DNA from: Nautilus pompilius
Lineage: Eukaryota > Mollusca > Cephalopoda > Nautilida > Nautilidae
NCBI GenBank assembly: GCA_018389105.1
Contig: JACATO010002189.1
Location: 64,501-128,500 of the forward strand
DNA length: 64,000 bases
Direction of reading: 5' to 3'
Positions 33,701 to 42,369 of the stretch are shown here, one piece after another. The notes under the pieces were generated by a model. That model worked only from the letters and a program-made list of their open reading frames with translations, searched no databases and was not told the DNA's origin. The first letter of the stretch is position 1; each line of letters begins with the position of its first letter. Made by a program: the position numbers and the translations under genes.

Positions 33701-36090
33701 CCTGTAGAACTATTGTAGTATAGTATGGTAAGCAGATTAGACCCCACAACCCACCCACAATGGTCATTCCATGTGTTAACCACCCTACTACTGAAGAAAA
33801 ACTTATTTCTACATTTGAATAACTGATGGCCTCTTCTAATGGAGTAAATAGCTTATGTAAAAAAAAACGTTTGAATTACTGGATTCCAATGGCTGGCTAC
33901 CCATGTATTTACTAAATAAGCAAAGACCAGAGGCATAACACCTGTCTATGTAGGGTATGTGCTGCATAGGGGCCCCCAAGCAAAAACACTGTTTAGGGGA
34001 CCTCCAACACATACTGATAAAAGTCAATTTGTTTATTTATATGAGGTATCTATGTACTTTAAAAATGTTTTGTGAGTAAAGTTTTGTGTTCTGTCTATGA
34101 ATGGCTGTTAGTTGCAATTAAGGAAAACAGTTAGATCTGGGTACGTAGAGTCAGATATAGCTGTTGCAATACAATAGATATAAATAATCAGGTATGATTA
34201 TAAGGAAAAAATACAGTAATTGCAGATATAGAATGTACATATGTGACAAACAGAACAATTGAGACATTATTTGCCAGGCAATGTGGTTCAATGGTGTGTG
34301 TGTTGGCTTCAGGACAAGGGTCCTGGGTTCAATTCCCACTGCTGGCACATCATGACCCTTTAGCAAGGTACTTTACTGGCATTGCTTCAGTTGCTGCTGG
34401 GGAGTGGTCTGTGTAGGCACTCAGACAGATGAACCAAGGGCGGGAGATGCTCTATAGCCATGACAGAGGCAAGTCTCCTACGACAAGGAAAAGTCAGAAG
34501 AATAAACCACTGCTGAAGATGGATGCACTGGGCCAGTGTGTGCATAATGACAATGCAACGCATCCCATTCTTATGAAATGAGTGATCGAAGACATTATTT
34601 GATGCATTCTATACATTGTGCTATACATTATAATATATACAACACCCACAGCAACAACCAACAGAAAAAAAAGTCAATATCCCATCAGATATCCAAACAA
34701 ATAAGCATCTTAACCTCTTTAATCCGAGTCGTGAACACCCAACAGATTGTGGGCATTTCCCAGCAACTGTATCGAAATGAGTTCTGAAACAGCAAATTTA
34801 GCAGTGAACAAGGCTCCAACAGAACTACAATCACCCCCTGCAGATATGTCTAGTGCAGCAAGACTGCTCTCGATGGTGCATGGTGAACTTCTATATATTC
34901 AGGATTCTTGGGAAAGTATAATTGTAACAGGACAGGCCATGGTGACCAGTTTGGAAAATCCATGTAGTGTTTATTCAGCAACGAGCACAGTGGACAAAGC
35001 AATTCTTTAATAAATGGCCAATCCAGAATAAACATTTTAAATCTACACATTCTATCCAGATACTGCAATGGAACATGCTATGAAGGTCAGAAAACTGCAG
35101 GAGACATTTGCTTTCCTGTACCAAAAACTGCTATGTAGCGTGGCTATCGATAAAATTGACAAGGCATCAATTAATGTAGTGGAAATTCACTGTGGTTGAC
35201 ATCAATTCTAACCTTGAGCAGGAACTACGATGATTCAGGCGAGTTTTTTTCAAAGATTTAAAACAGAAGCACTCAGCTATTGACAGACTTCGACTGCTGT
35301 TTGAAACAGTTATCATCATCCCCGCCTGAACTCACTGCTCTACGTATGCTTTTCGTTGAACTGCCCATAACAGTTGCAACAGCTGAGCCGTCATTCTCCA
35401 AGCGGAAGATAATCAAAGCCTACCTTTGTTCATCCATCGCACAAGATCACCTAGGCGACTTGGCAATAGTGGCAAGAGAAATAGGACAAGGTACAGCATA
35501 ATAAGGCAAATTTGCAAACAAACAAGCGAGAGCAGAGAGATTTGCGTCATGCATCCCTCACATTTGAAATATTACCTAAATAAATACTAATGAATACAGA
35601 ATCCTTTTTTTAAACTTCTGTATTCATGGATAAAAACCTGGCTTTATCAGGTGCAGAAATATGGGATCCCCATATTCACCCTGCATAGGGGCCCCAGGCT
35701 CTACTATTACGCTACCAACAGTTAATACGATTTTAAAAGATGGGGATAGTAGGAAGCGGTGACTGCACAACAGGCGGACCTCAGGTTCCGTCTGGGAAAC
35801 GATCGCCGTTTATTCGACAAGAAATATCATCAACAACAATGTCCCCTGCCTGTCGGTTTTCTAGCCGGCCTACGTGCGAAGAGACAGGCAGGGTGAGATC
35901 AATGTCGCAGTGACACACGAGGTCAAAACATGAGAAAATCCTGGCGTGGTAGCGTTCGCCGAACACGACTATGGTACGCTTTACCAGCTGCGTGTACTTA
36001 CGAATCAGTGCCAACCCACTCGTGGAAATCAATTTTCCCCGTCGTCGTGTCGGCTTCGAAATTAGGGAAAACGTCGCCCAAATTAACCAT
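24587..36090 (-). CDS. PRDX6: Peroxiredoxin-6 (1-Cys peroxiredoxin), six exons, with one frame-breaking base in exon 4
   Basis: Exons on the minus strand: 36090-36002, 30284-30128, 26608-26468, 26335-26261, 25804-25732, 24718-24587. All have GT-AG junctions with agreeing phases. Without one extra base in exon 4 the product is 221 residues, against 224 in human PRDX6. Exon 1 starts [20 protein letters not shown]. Exon 2 holds [17 protein letters not shown] with the peroxidatic Cys at about residue 45. Exon 3 has [20 protein letters not shown]; exon 5 has [20 protein letters not shown]; exon 6 ends MTPQPE. The family reduces hydroperoxides, including phospholipid hydroperoxides, in the cytosol, and in vertebrates also has phospholipase A2 activity. 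The extra base in exon 4 (about 26305) gives a premature TGA at the exon 4/5 junction. It may be a sequence error. Confidence 0.92.
25732..25804 (-). CDS. PRDX6: PRDX6 exon 5
   Basis: T|GAA ATC completes the Asn codon begun by AA in exon 4. The exon encodes [20 protein letters not shown] and VDWQ, then a GTAAG donor. Confidence 0.93.
26261..26335 (-). CDS. PRDX6: PRDX6 exon 4, containing a one-base insertion
   Basis: The exon is 75 nt, but its phases need 74. It starts [18 protein letters not shown] at 26308-26302 (complement) stands where the family needs CTG-AAG, and in the shifted frame the conserved [14 protein letters not shown] resumes. Read as given, the frame reaches TGA at the exon 4/5 junction. 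The extra base is one of the two C at 26305-26306. Confidence 0.88.
26468..26608 (-). CDS. PRDX6: PRDX6 exon 3
   Basis: It encodes 47 complete codons: [38 protein letters not shown] and AGMPLTCRA. The acceptor is CTGTAG and the donor is GTAAGT. Confidence 0.95.
27608..28192. mobile_element. pogo/Tigger-type MITE, copy A (585 bp)
   Basis: TA (27606-27607) precedes CAGTTGTCCCCTGGTATTCG. The element ends GCGGGGGTTGACTG, followed by TA (28193-28194). The complement of the right end is CAGTCAACCCCCGCGTAATC, so the two ends are inverted copies of CAGTYRwCCCCC-type Tigger termini. The interior encodes no recognisable transposase. Copy B at 31833-32433 is the same family. Confidence 0.85.
28995..30085 (+). 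mobile_element. Tc1-like transposon relic, right end lost
   Basis: The left end CAGTATAGGAAATAATTAAG matches the inverted terminus of the better preserved copy at 56361-57346. ATGAGATGCTCCATCCTACA (about 29087) is shared by both copies. Fragments of a Tc1 transposase remain in the plus orientation, such as the region encoding VYNSYS-type sequence near 29670 and the block CATGACAATGATCCCAAGCA (about 29807), corresponding to the HDNDPKH catalytic segment. It lies in PRDX6 intron 2 and has many stops. Confidence 0.75.
30128..30284 (-). CDS. PRDX6: PRDX6 exon 2, with the peroxidatic cysteine
   Basis: The acceptor ...TATGCAG precedes G|TGG. The exon encodes [20 protein letters not shown], then [20 protein letters not shown] and GWEK, and ends in phase 0 before GTTAGT. 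PVCTTE is the conserved 1-Cys peroxiredoxin active site. Confidence 0.95.
31833..32433. mobile_element. pogo/Tigger-type MITE, copy B (601 bp)
   Basis: TA (31831-31832) precedes CAGTTGTCCCCCGGTATTCG. The right end CGCGGGGGTCGACTG is followed by TA (32434-32435). Most of the interior matches copy A (for example GAATATTGGACGTGG and GCGGGGGTTTCCA). The copies differ around 32050-32120, where B has its own stretch. Both copies lie in the same orientation. Confidence 0.86.
32705..33300 (+). pseudogene. Non-LTR retrotransposon (LINE) reverse transcriptase fragment
   Basis: The plus strand near 32745-32880 reads [20 protein letters not shown] and [20 protein letters not shown]. This corresponds to the GVPQGSVLGP and FxDDTK region of CR1/Jockey-type reverse transcriptases. 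Here the catalytic FADD is FSD, so it is degenerate. Further on, [19 protein letters not shown] (about 33143-33200) matches the usual C-terminal tail of such proteins. Stops and gaps lie between the segments. Confidence 0.7.
33348..33704 (+). mobile_element. Internally deleted mariner/Tc-type element (357 bp)
   Basis: CAGGGTGCCCCACAAAAAAC at the left end and GTTTTTGGTGGGGCACCCTG at the right end form near-perfect inverted termini, each bordered by TA. Inside, the plus strand still encodes [15 protein letters not shown] (about 33384-33430). This is the third-Asp segment of a mariner-type transposase, so the element is a deletion derivative that kept its C-terminal coding part. Confidence 0.85.
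33710..33850 (-). pseudogene. LINE C-terminal tail relic on the minus strand
   Basis: The minus strand reads [20 protein letters not shown], then WND. The pattern NxFFxxRVVNxWN is typical of the end of CR1/L2/Jockey reverse transcriptase proteins. It is short and lies between two DNA elements. Confidence 0.5.
34274..34589 (+). repeat. tRNA-derived SINE with perfect 12-bp target duplications
   Basis: AGACATTATTTG stands at 34262-34273 and again at 34590-34601. The inserted sequence has a tRNA-like head with a box A-like TGGTTCAATGG (about 34285) and a box B-like GGTTCAATTCC (about 34327), followed by an unrelated body. This is the signature of a LINE-mobilised SINE. It interrupts the hAT relic. 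Confidence 0.88.
35280..35503 (+). pseudogene. hAT transposase C-terminal fragment (hATC domain)
   Basis: The sequence begins within a frame that reads [20 protein letters not shown] and continues [32 protein letters not shown]-type sequence is the hallmark of the dimerisation domain of ZMYM1-like hAT proteins. Here the Arg of SAERSFS is Pro. Upstream frames at 34783-35010 are too degraded to assign with confidence. Confidence 0.75.
36002..36090 (-). CDS. PRDX6: PRDX6 exon 1
   Basis: ATG at 36090 starts [20 protein letters not shown] and continues DFHEWVGTD. The exon ends in phase 2 (TC) before a GTAAGT donor. The next exon supplies G to make Ser. The length and the split at Asp-Ser-Trp match the first coding exon of PRDX6 genes. 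Confidence 0.9.
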
Positions 36091-36276
36091 TTCGCTTTCT
36101 TCGGGATTCCACTGAAAATACCGACTCCACCCGACTAAATGACAATTGGAAGTGACATCGTGAATATTTATCGGAACGCGCAGCGTCTGGGGGAGACAAC
36201 TGTTTTAGATTGTAAGAGTTACGGACCCTTGGATATTTGCTTCAGCCAGAAGGGTAGGGCTTATTTTTAAAACGTA

Positions 36277-36890
36277 CAGGGTTACTTATAAATCATGGTG
36301 ATATTTAATTAGATTTTATTTTAAAATTCCAAAAAATTTACATTATTCACACATTGTTTATTTGTATAGGACAGATGGTAGATTGTGAACATATATTCAG
36401 CTTCTTTCTTAAAAATTAAACTAACCACGTGGCTCAGTCACCGTCCTTGGCGACCGCTACTGACACATGTTGCAGAACTTCTTAATTCCAGAGTTACAGC
36501 ATTGGGGGCTTAACAAAATGGTGCGATATGCATCGCTGGAAGAGACGTTACGAGAATGTTGCCAGAAGTGTTTTCTATATCGCTTCTCGCTTCGACGATA
36601 TTTCGTGACCTTTGAGACCCCCCCTCCTCCCTAGATCTCACACCAGCGGACTACTTTTTGTGGGGTTACCTCAAAACTCGAGTATATGAAACAAACCCAA
36701 TATCAGTGCTGGAATCGAAGCGAAACATCAGAAATGTTGTCGCAGATGTGTTGGCAAAAGAAATAAAGGAACCGAATGTATGTTCACAATCTCCCATATG
36801 TCTTCTACAAATAAGCAACAATGAGATAGATGTACACCTGCGTGATCCAATCAGATAGTATTATGGCTTTCCGGTTACCCCAAGTCTATA
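36277..36890 (+). mobile_element. mariner relic just upstream of the PRDX6 start
   Basis: A TA-bordered end CAGGGTTACTTATAAATCAT starts at 36277. The plus strand at about 36635-36720 encodes LTPADYFLWGYLKTRVYET, the third-Asp region of a mariner transposase, in a frame that stops soon after. The right end near 36870-36890 contains GGTTACCCC, a decayed inverted copy. The element begins only 187 bp from the PRDX6 ATG. Confidence 0.65.
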
Positions 36891-39258
36891 GACAGAAATG
36901 AATCCAGATTTTAGAAAAAGATATTTTTTTAAAGTTTTCTCTTTTGTTTTTGGTGAAAGTTATGATTCACCTGCAGAATAAATCTTCCTCATTCGGGTAT
37001 AATTCCACTCCCATTCGCATTCCCCTTCAACGAAGAAGCATATTTGTGTAAAACTTATTTCATATTAGGTAGACGCTTATTCGGTTTCGTTTCTACTCAC
37101 AATGGTGACCTTCTAGAAAGTTGCTTAATCTTTTCGGTGTTATAGCGACCTTACAGAGAATAAATCCTGTTTCTGAGGTAAGCAGCTGGGTAAAACGCAT
37201 CTCTCCCCCCCCCCCAGGGAAAGGGTTAGATTGCCTGCTACCTTACAATCACACACATTTTCACAGGTTCTTGAACTTGTTCACTAACCTCACTGGTAAG
37301 ACGGGTGGAATGAACCTAGCCACACACACACACACAATTCTTTCCAAACATCTGCAGTTAGAATTTTTCTTAGGAAATAAAAGCTATTCCCAACATAGCT
37401 CCGGGCCTCAGCCCAAGCCGGGAGATAATGCTTCTTGTTTGATGGACTATTGCCACTTTACAAATGTGGCAGGTAATCTGGGGTAGATTAGACCAGACGA
37501 TGGACCGGGAAGATTGTCCTTCTACAACTAGAAATGACCAACCACTCCTTTACAGCAGATAATAGAACTGACGTACATGTAAAGTGTTTTTATTTATCTC
37601 ATTTTTGTTAGAATACATTTCTTACATATTAATTAATAATTATTCATTTACTTGGCCGTTCTTATTACTATTCCAATTTCTGCATTCACTATATTTTCAG
37701 ACACAGAAAAGCAACCAAAGAGAACAACAACAAAAACATCTTTACGTATAATAGAATAATGGATTAGCAACCATGTCGACTATTCCGCCTGGAAAGCTAA
37801 CTGGTTTGTGTTATCCATATACATAAGGAAACGTTGGTAATTAAGTAAATCCATTGTTACTCTTTGAAGCATAGGTACGTTAATACGTTTTGTATTTGCT
37901 GTTCGAAATCGAGGCTTTCAAATGTTTTGTATCGTGGCAGTCAGTCATCTGGTTAGGTACCGGTGGGCCATCGAAAAATCTTCCCAGCGCAGTTATGTCA
38001 TTGGCAGTCAGCCACCAGTAGTTCAAGTAACCACCGCCCTGTGATCTTCCCAACGATTCCAAGCCTGTTCACAGACGCCGCAAAGATGCCATTTCGATTG
38101 GTCTCGGGACGCCATCAACATTGCTCTTTTCCAATGGTGTCTGGTAAACCCGTCCATACAGGGCTGATTCCAAAACGTATCTTCAGAAAACTCTCCACTC
38201 CAACGTGCAGTAAGGAAACGACAAATAAAATAGGAATAAAAACGCGATTGATTTGCTCAGAATGAAAATGTAGTAGAGATTGTCTTAGAAACGTGTGGTT
38301 TTACTTTATTAGGATAAAAGAAATAATAATGATAATGAAATTCAATGTTGTCATTTTCTTCTTTATAACTATAAATTTTAATAATCTCAAAAATCCTGGT
38401 GAAAAATTTGGATAAGCCACTCATGAGTAAAATATTGATTTTATAACTTTATTATTATCATCAATTTTTGCTAAACTAAAGCTATCAAAAATACTTAAAC
38501 AGATGTATATTTATTGTTGATTTGGGCCCTGTTGGAAATTCGTATTAGTTACTTCTTAAACTGTTAAAAGCGAGTTATCTCCCGTGTTGTTTCAGGTCTG
38601 ACAAAATTATCCAAGAAAAATAACTGTTATGAGATATTTTTACTTGATGTTCACCAATTAGTATTAATTCTAAAATAGTAAGCAGTAACTGTATGATTAA
38701 ATTCAAAATTATTCGCAGTATTAATCATTAATTTGTAGCAAATCCTAATACGTATTTTAAATAATGCATTTTAAAAAAGGCGATCTGTAAGGTTTCCGTT
38801 TTAAAATTAGTTTAGTTACTACAAGAAGGCATAAAGTTATCATGGCTGACAATGACAAAAGAAAAGAAAGAAGATTATCAATACGATTTTAAGACTGACT
38901 TATACTATTATTATTAACCATCGTCGTGAGCAATGCATTTTCTTTCTTCCATTATTATTATATTATTATTATTATTATTATTATTATTTTATTATTATTA
39001 TTATTTATGTTCCGAATAGGTGGTCAATTGAAACATATAAGTCAAATCCTCCATCAAAAAATAAGGAGTTGTAGCACATTTCGAAGAATTGTGGCTGTTC
39101 CATGTAGGGCCGCTTTCTGGAGATCTTCTAGCCGGATGGTCTCGACTATCTTAACGTCATCTTTATGATTCTTTGTCACTGCCCAAAATGTTGTCCGATT
39201 GCAACTGTTATCACTTTAACTTAACTTTCCACAATATTTTTTACTTTACATCTCCAGA

Positions 39259-39340
<82 letters not shown>

Positions 39341-40239
39341 TTAAATATAGTTTTATTGTTTTACTGAAAACATTTTTTATAATTGTAAACCATATTATGG
39401 CTAGTTAAATATAACCGAAAGAATTGTTACTGCCTTTGTTACTGCCTCCATAATGAAACCACTTCATATTAAAAACAACAACCTATCAGATCCTCAAAAC
39501 GTCTAAAATACAAACTAGCTAAATATGACAATTATTATTTATTTGTACTAAAACTACTACTAATTTTGAAAAATAAATAATTTATGCATTAAAAATTTAG
39601 TTTAAATTTATCATATCTAAAACATTGAATAGAATCATCTCGTTATATCTTAAATATTTATTTAACATAACTAGATAAAACTGTTTAGATTCTTAGATAT
39701 AAATGGTTACTTTCTAAATATTAAAGACTTTCTTTTGAATGTCATCACCTCAATAATATTTTAAAAATGAGTCGCATATTTTAATTGTTCGTTTTAGAAA
39801 CTGCTAGTTGTTTAAAACTTTTAATCTCATATTTCATATTTCATTTAATTTCCATGCAACTGATAAATGCTTAATATAATCTTCATTTAAATTATCTTTA
39901 TTTTATATTTTGATCGAATAAGAAAAAAATTAAATATTATTTTTATCTCTCTGCATATCACTGCTACCCTTATAATCTATATTACTCAGCACAGGTAGTT
40001 ATAAGGGCTGTAAAAATATCTCTCTCAGTAATATAAAAACTCTTTTGCATTAAAAGAATCTTTTTCGCTCCAACCTTACGTGTTTTACATCACAAGTGAG
40101 TTGACTAAATACACAGCCAGTTCAACACTAATACTAACTAGGGCCTGTTGGCTGGGGTGAAAATACACCCCAGGTGATATAAGGATGGTAAAAACTGGCA
40201 TGGAATGCAAAGACGTTAATTTTTCTTTGGAAGTAGAAC
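36891..40239. other. Intergenic region between divergent PRDX6 and RGL genes
   Basis: No gene is recognised. Microsatellites dominate parts of it: (CA)n near 37321-37336 and (ATT)n at about 38952-39006 and 39259-39338. The long isoleucine- or leucine-rich frames there are translations of (ATT)n. The rest is AT-rich single-copy-looking DNA. Confidence 0.5.
39259..39338. repeat. (ATT)n microsatellite
   Basis: About 26 uninterrupted ATT units; a shorter interrupted tract of the same motif lies at 38952-39006. Confidence 0.95.
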
Positions 40240-40247
40240 GTCTAATT

Positions 40248-40702
40248 CAATGTTTCTCATCCAGATTTAACAGACGACCCACTTTTCCGAGAATTTTGTT
40301 GCCGCGACCCCTATCATCCCTACAAGGGTGAAAACTCAATATTGGGGATTTTAAATTTGACTTTACTTGCCTTTATACGGATACAATGTTTTTTTAGTTA
40401 TCGGTGCAAAACAGTATCACAACAAAGAGTTGTGTTACTGTACTTTAGCTTCAACTATCAATGGTTTTGAAAGTTATTTGCATTACATAACATATCCATT
40501 TTTAATGCGCACCTTTAAACACTGAACAATATATTTCATTGGTAGATCAACATCATTATGGGTTGTACTGTAGCCAGTAATAATATGAAACTGAACAAAA
40601 AATGTGTTTGGAAAAATTGCAGGATTATTAAAAAAACTTTACTGAATAAATAAGTCTGTTGTCTCGGCGCAGTCAGCTCGCCCCACCGTTTGAGAAACAC
40701 TG
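40248..40702. mobile_element. Non-autonomous hAT element (455 bp) with perfect 8-bp target duplications
   Basis: GTCTAATT at 40240-40247 and at 40703-40710 flanks an element that starts CAATGTTTCTCATCC and ends GGTTTGAGAAACACTG. These ends are inverted copies and match the CAGTGTTTCTCA termini of the hAT at 16668-18680. There is no transposase inside. It lies 235 bp upstream of the RGL start codon. Confidence 0.9.
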
Positions 40703-40873
40703 GTCTAATTTCATTTAACATTTACTTTTTTATCAGAATTACCTCCCATGTATCAATATCTGCAGCGCCATGCAGCGGTACCAAAACAAGTTAGTCAATT
40801 TGCGCATTGATCACTGATGATGGCGGACTGGTAGAAGTAGGCTGGGTTCAAGCTATCACTCGATATTGTCACG

Positions 40874-40933
40874 ATGGCGCTGCTAAAGTTTATACACGTG
40901 CTTTGCATTGAAAATACTCTTTATGATGAGTAA
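40874..40933 (+). promoter_or_regulatory. Possible upstream ORF (19 codons) ending 3 nt before the RGL start
   Basis: ATG at 40874 begins MALLKFIHVLCIENTLYDE and stops at TAA 40931-40933, three bases before the proposed RGL ATG at 40937, in the same frame. If it is in the mRNA, it could influence initiation. The transcription start is not visible, so this is inference. Confidence 0.35.
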
Positions 40934-40936
40934 GTT

Positions 40937-40963
40937 ATGGATGCAGGACAACAAGAAAATCAG
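40937..40963 (+). CDS. RGL1: RGL exon 1 (coding part, 9 codons)
   Basis: ATGGATGCAGGACAACAAGA leads to a GTAAGT donor after codon 9, in phase 0, which fits exon 2. A short first coding exon followed by a long intron is plausible, but it is the weakest exon because it has no conserved sequence. Other ATGs at 40923 and 40926 are out of frame with exon 2. Confidence 0.6.
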
Positions 40964-42331
40964 GTAAGTGTTCGGTGAACAACGACCGCGGAATCCAGGT
41001 CAGGCCGTAACCTTTGGTGACGGTTGGTTAATCAGCTCACTCGCTGTCAGAGTTGGTTATTCTCCATATGATCGCTCGATGGAACTTATTTTTGCTTACC
41101 GTCGCCGTACAGTTAAAACTTCAGAATCTGATTGGGCTCCTTGCGCTTAGTAGGTGACTCCCTGGGTGGGCACCGATTTACTGGTGTCGTCTAGTGTGTA
41201 CACACACACACACACACCCACGGTAGCTGGAACAGAAGACATGTCTTAAATAATCCCCTCCAGTACGTGTACCGTGTCGTGTCAGTCTGCTATCTCTCTG
41301 CCTGTTGGCAAAACTGGCTTGGAGTTAGCATTCTGAGTCGGTTGTTGCTGGTGATTCGTGGAGACAAGTAAATGTTTTGGTTAGAATTACATAACATTAC
41401 TAACTATTAATGTATTCCCATTTTAGTAACATGGTTTTATGGGTTGTTTTTTTTTCTTTTTTTCTGAAAAATATTACCACAACGAGATTTTTTTGTCATT
41501 TAGATATAGCATAAATGCGTGTATTGGTTGGTCTCTGGTGGGGAATTTGTGGTTATTATTAAATTCCTCCCGCGTTGAATTCCGAAGCTTGCGGTTTGCT
41601 ACGAGAACTGCAGTGACAGTTTGTTATTCGGCCGTCTAGGAGAAGATAATAGGAGGAATCTGCTCCTCCCCCCGGCTAGAAGAGAGAATAGAAATACAGT
41701 TCTCTCTCCCCCCCCGAAAGGTGTAATTGTAATTTAGACACTACTGTATATCGAGTACGTATTAATTAAATAACTTTTTAAAAATAATGACCACATGCTG
41801 TGACTGCCTCTACGAATTGCTTCAGCAATCTCCGAAAAGATTTCTTTTACTCGCGTTTTTGTGTTGTCATATGCAAAGCAACCAGACGGAGACGTTCAGG
41901 GTTACATATTAAATATTTAACAAATTCAGCAGAAGCAAATTGTGAGACCAAATTGTCAGGTATCTGGATTTCTCACCCGGTGAAGTGGCTAATTGATTGA
42001 GCATCATCTCACTAAGGGCTAATAACTCCACCTCTTTATCGCTTATGCTTTGTGAAAGGTGACAACTAAACGAGACTGTTCAGATGAATTAATAGCAGAA
42101 ATTTTAATTAACAATTAAAGTTAAGTCCAACTTGTTATTTCGAGCAATACTATTTATCGAAGCCTGGATATAAAACCTGTGAATTAATAATGGCCCAGCT
42201 AAAAAATTTTTTTATAGCAAACAGTACTGCAAATTGATGTTGGCCCATCAGGAAATAACTTCTAATCATTGGAATAAGAACTCTCGTATTATGCTTCAGT
42301 GTGTTATCATTGAGGGATGGACCTTAAATTT

Positions 42332-42369
<38 letters not shown>

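Larger units (their letters stand above)
33928..35716 (+). mobile_element. hAT relic of ZMYM1-like type, with a SINE nested inside
   Basis: The left end is CAGAGGCATAACACCTGTCT, followed by GGGGCCCCCAAGC. The right part reads GGGGCCCCAGGCTCTACTAT and then TACGCTAC, whose complement resembles CAGaGGCGTAAYAGxAG. These GGGGCC-containing termini occur on hAT elements. The plus strand encodes a transposase end at about 35280-35500, including [19 protein letters not shown], the hATC dimerisation motif. Target duplications are not clear, so the ends are approximate. Confidence 0.7.
30285..36001. other. PRDX6 intron 1
   Basis: This 5.7-kb intron carries MITE copy B (31833-32433), a LINE fragment (32705-33300), a deleted mariner-type element (33348-33704), a LINE tail on the other strand (33710-33850) and a hAT relic (33928-35716) that contains a SINE. 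The first kilobase next to exon 2 has nothing recognisable. Confidence 0.7.

Noticed and set aside
39173-39367. Open frame with a long isoleucine run
   Set aside because: It is the translation of an (ATT)n microsatellite.
40923-40963. RGL start at the ATGATG of 40923/40926
   Set aside because: These frames leave the exon in phase 2 and meet a stop (AGG ATG TAA) when joined to exon 2, whereas ATG 40937 joins in phase 0.
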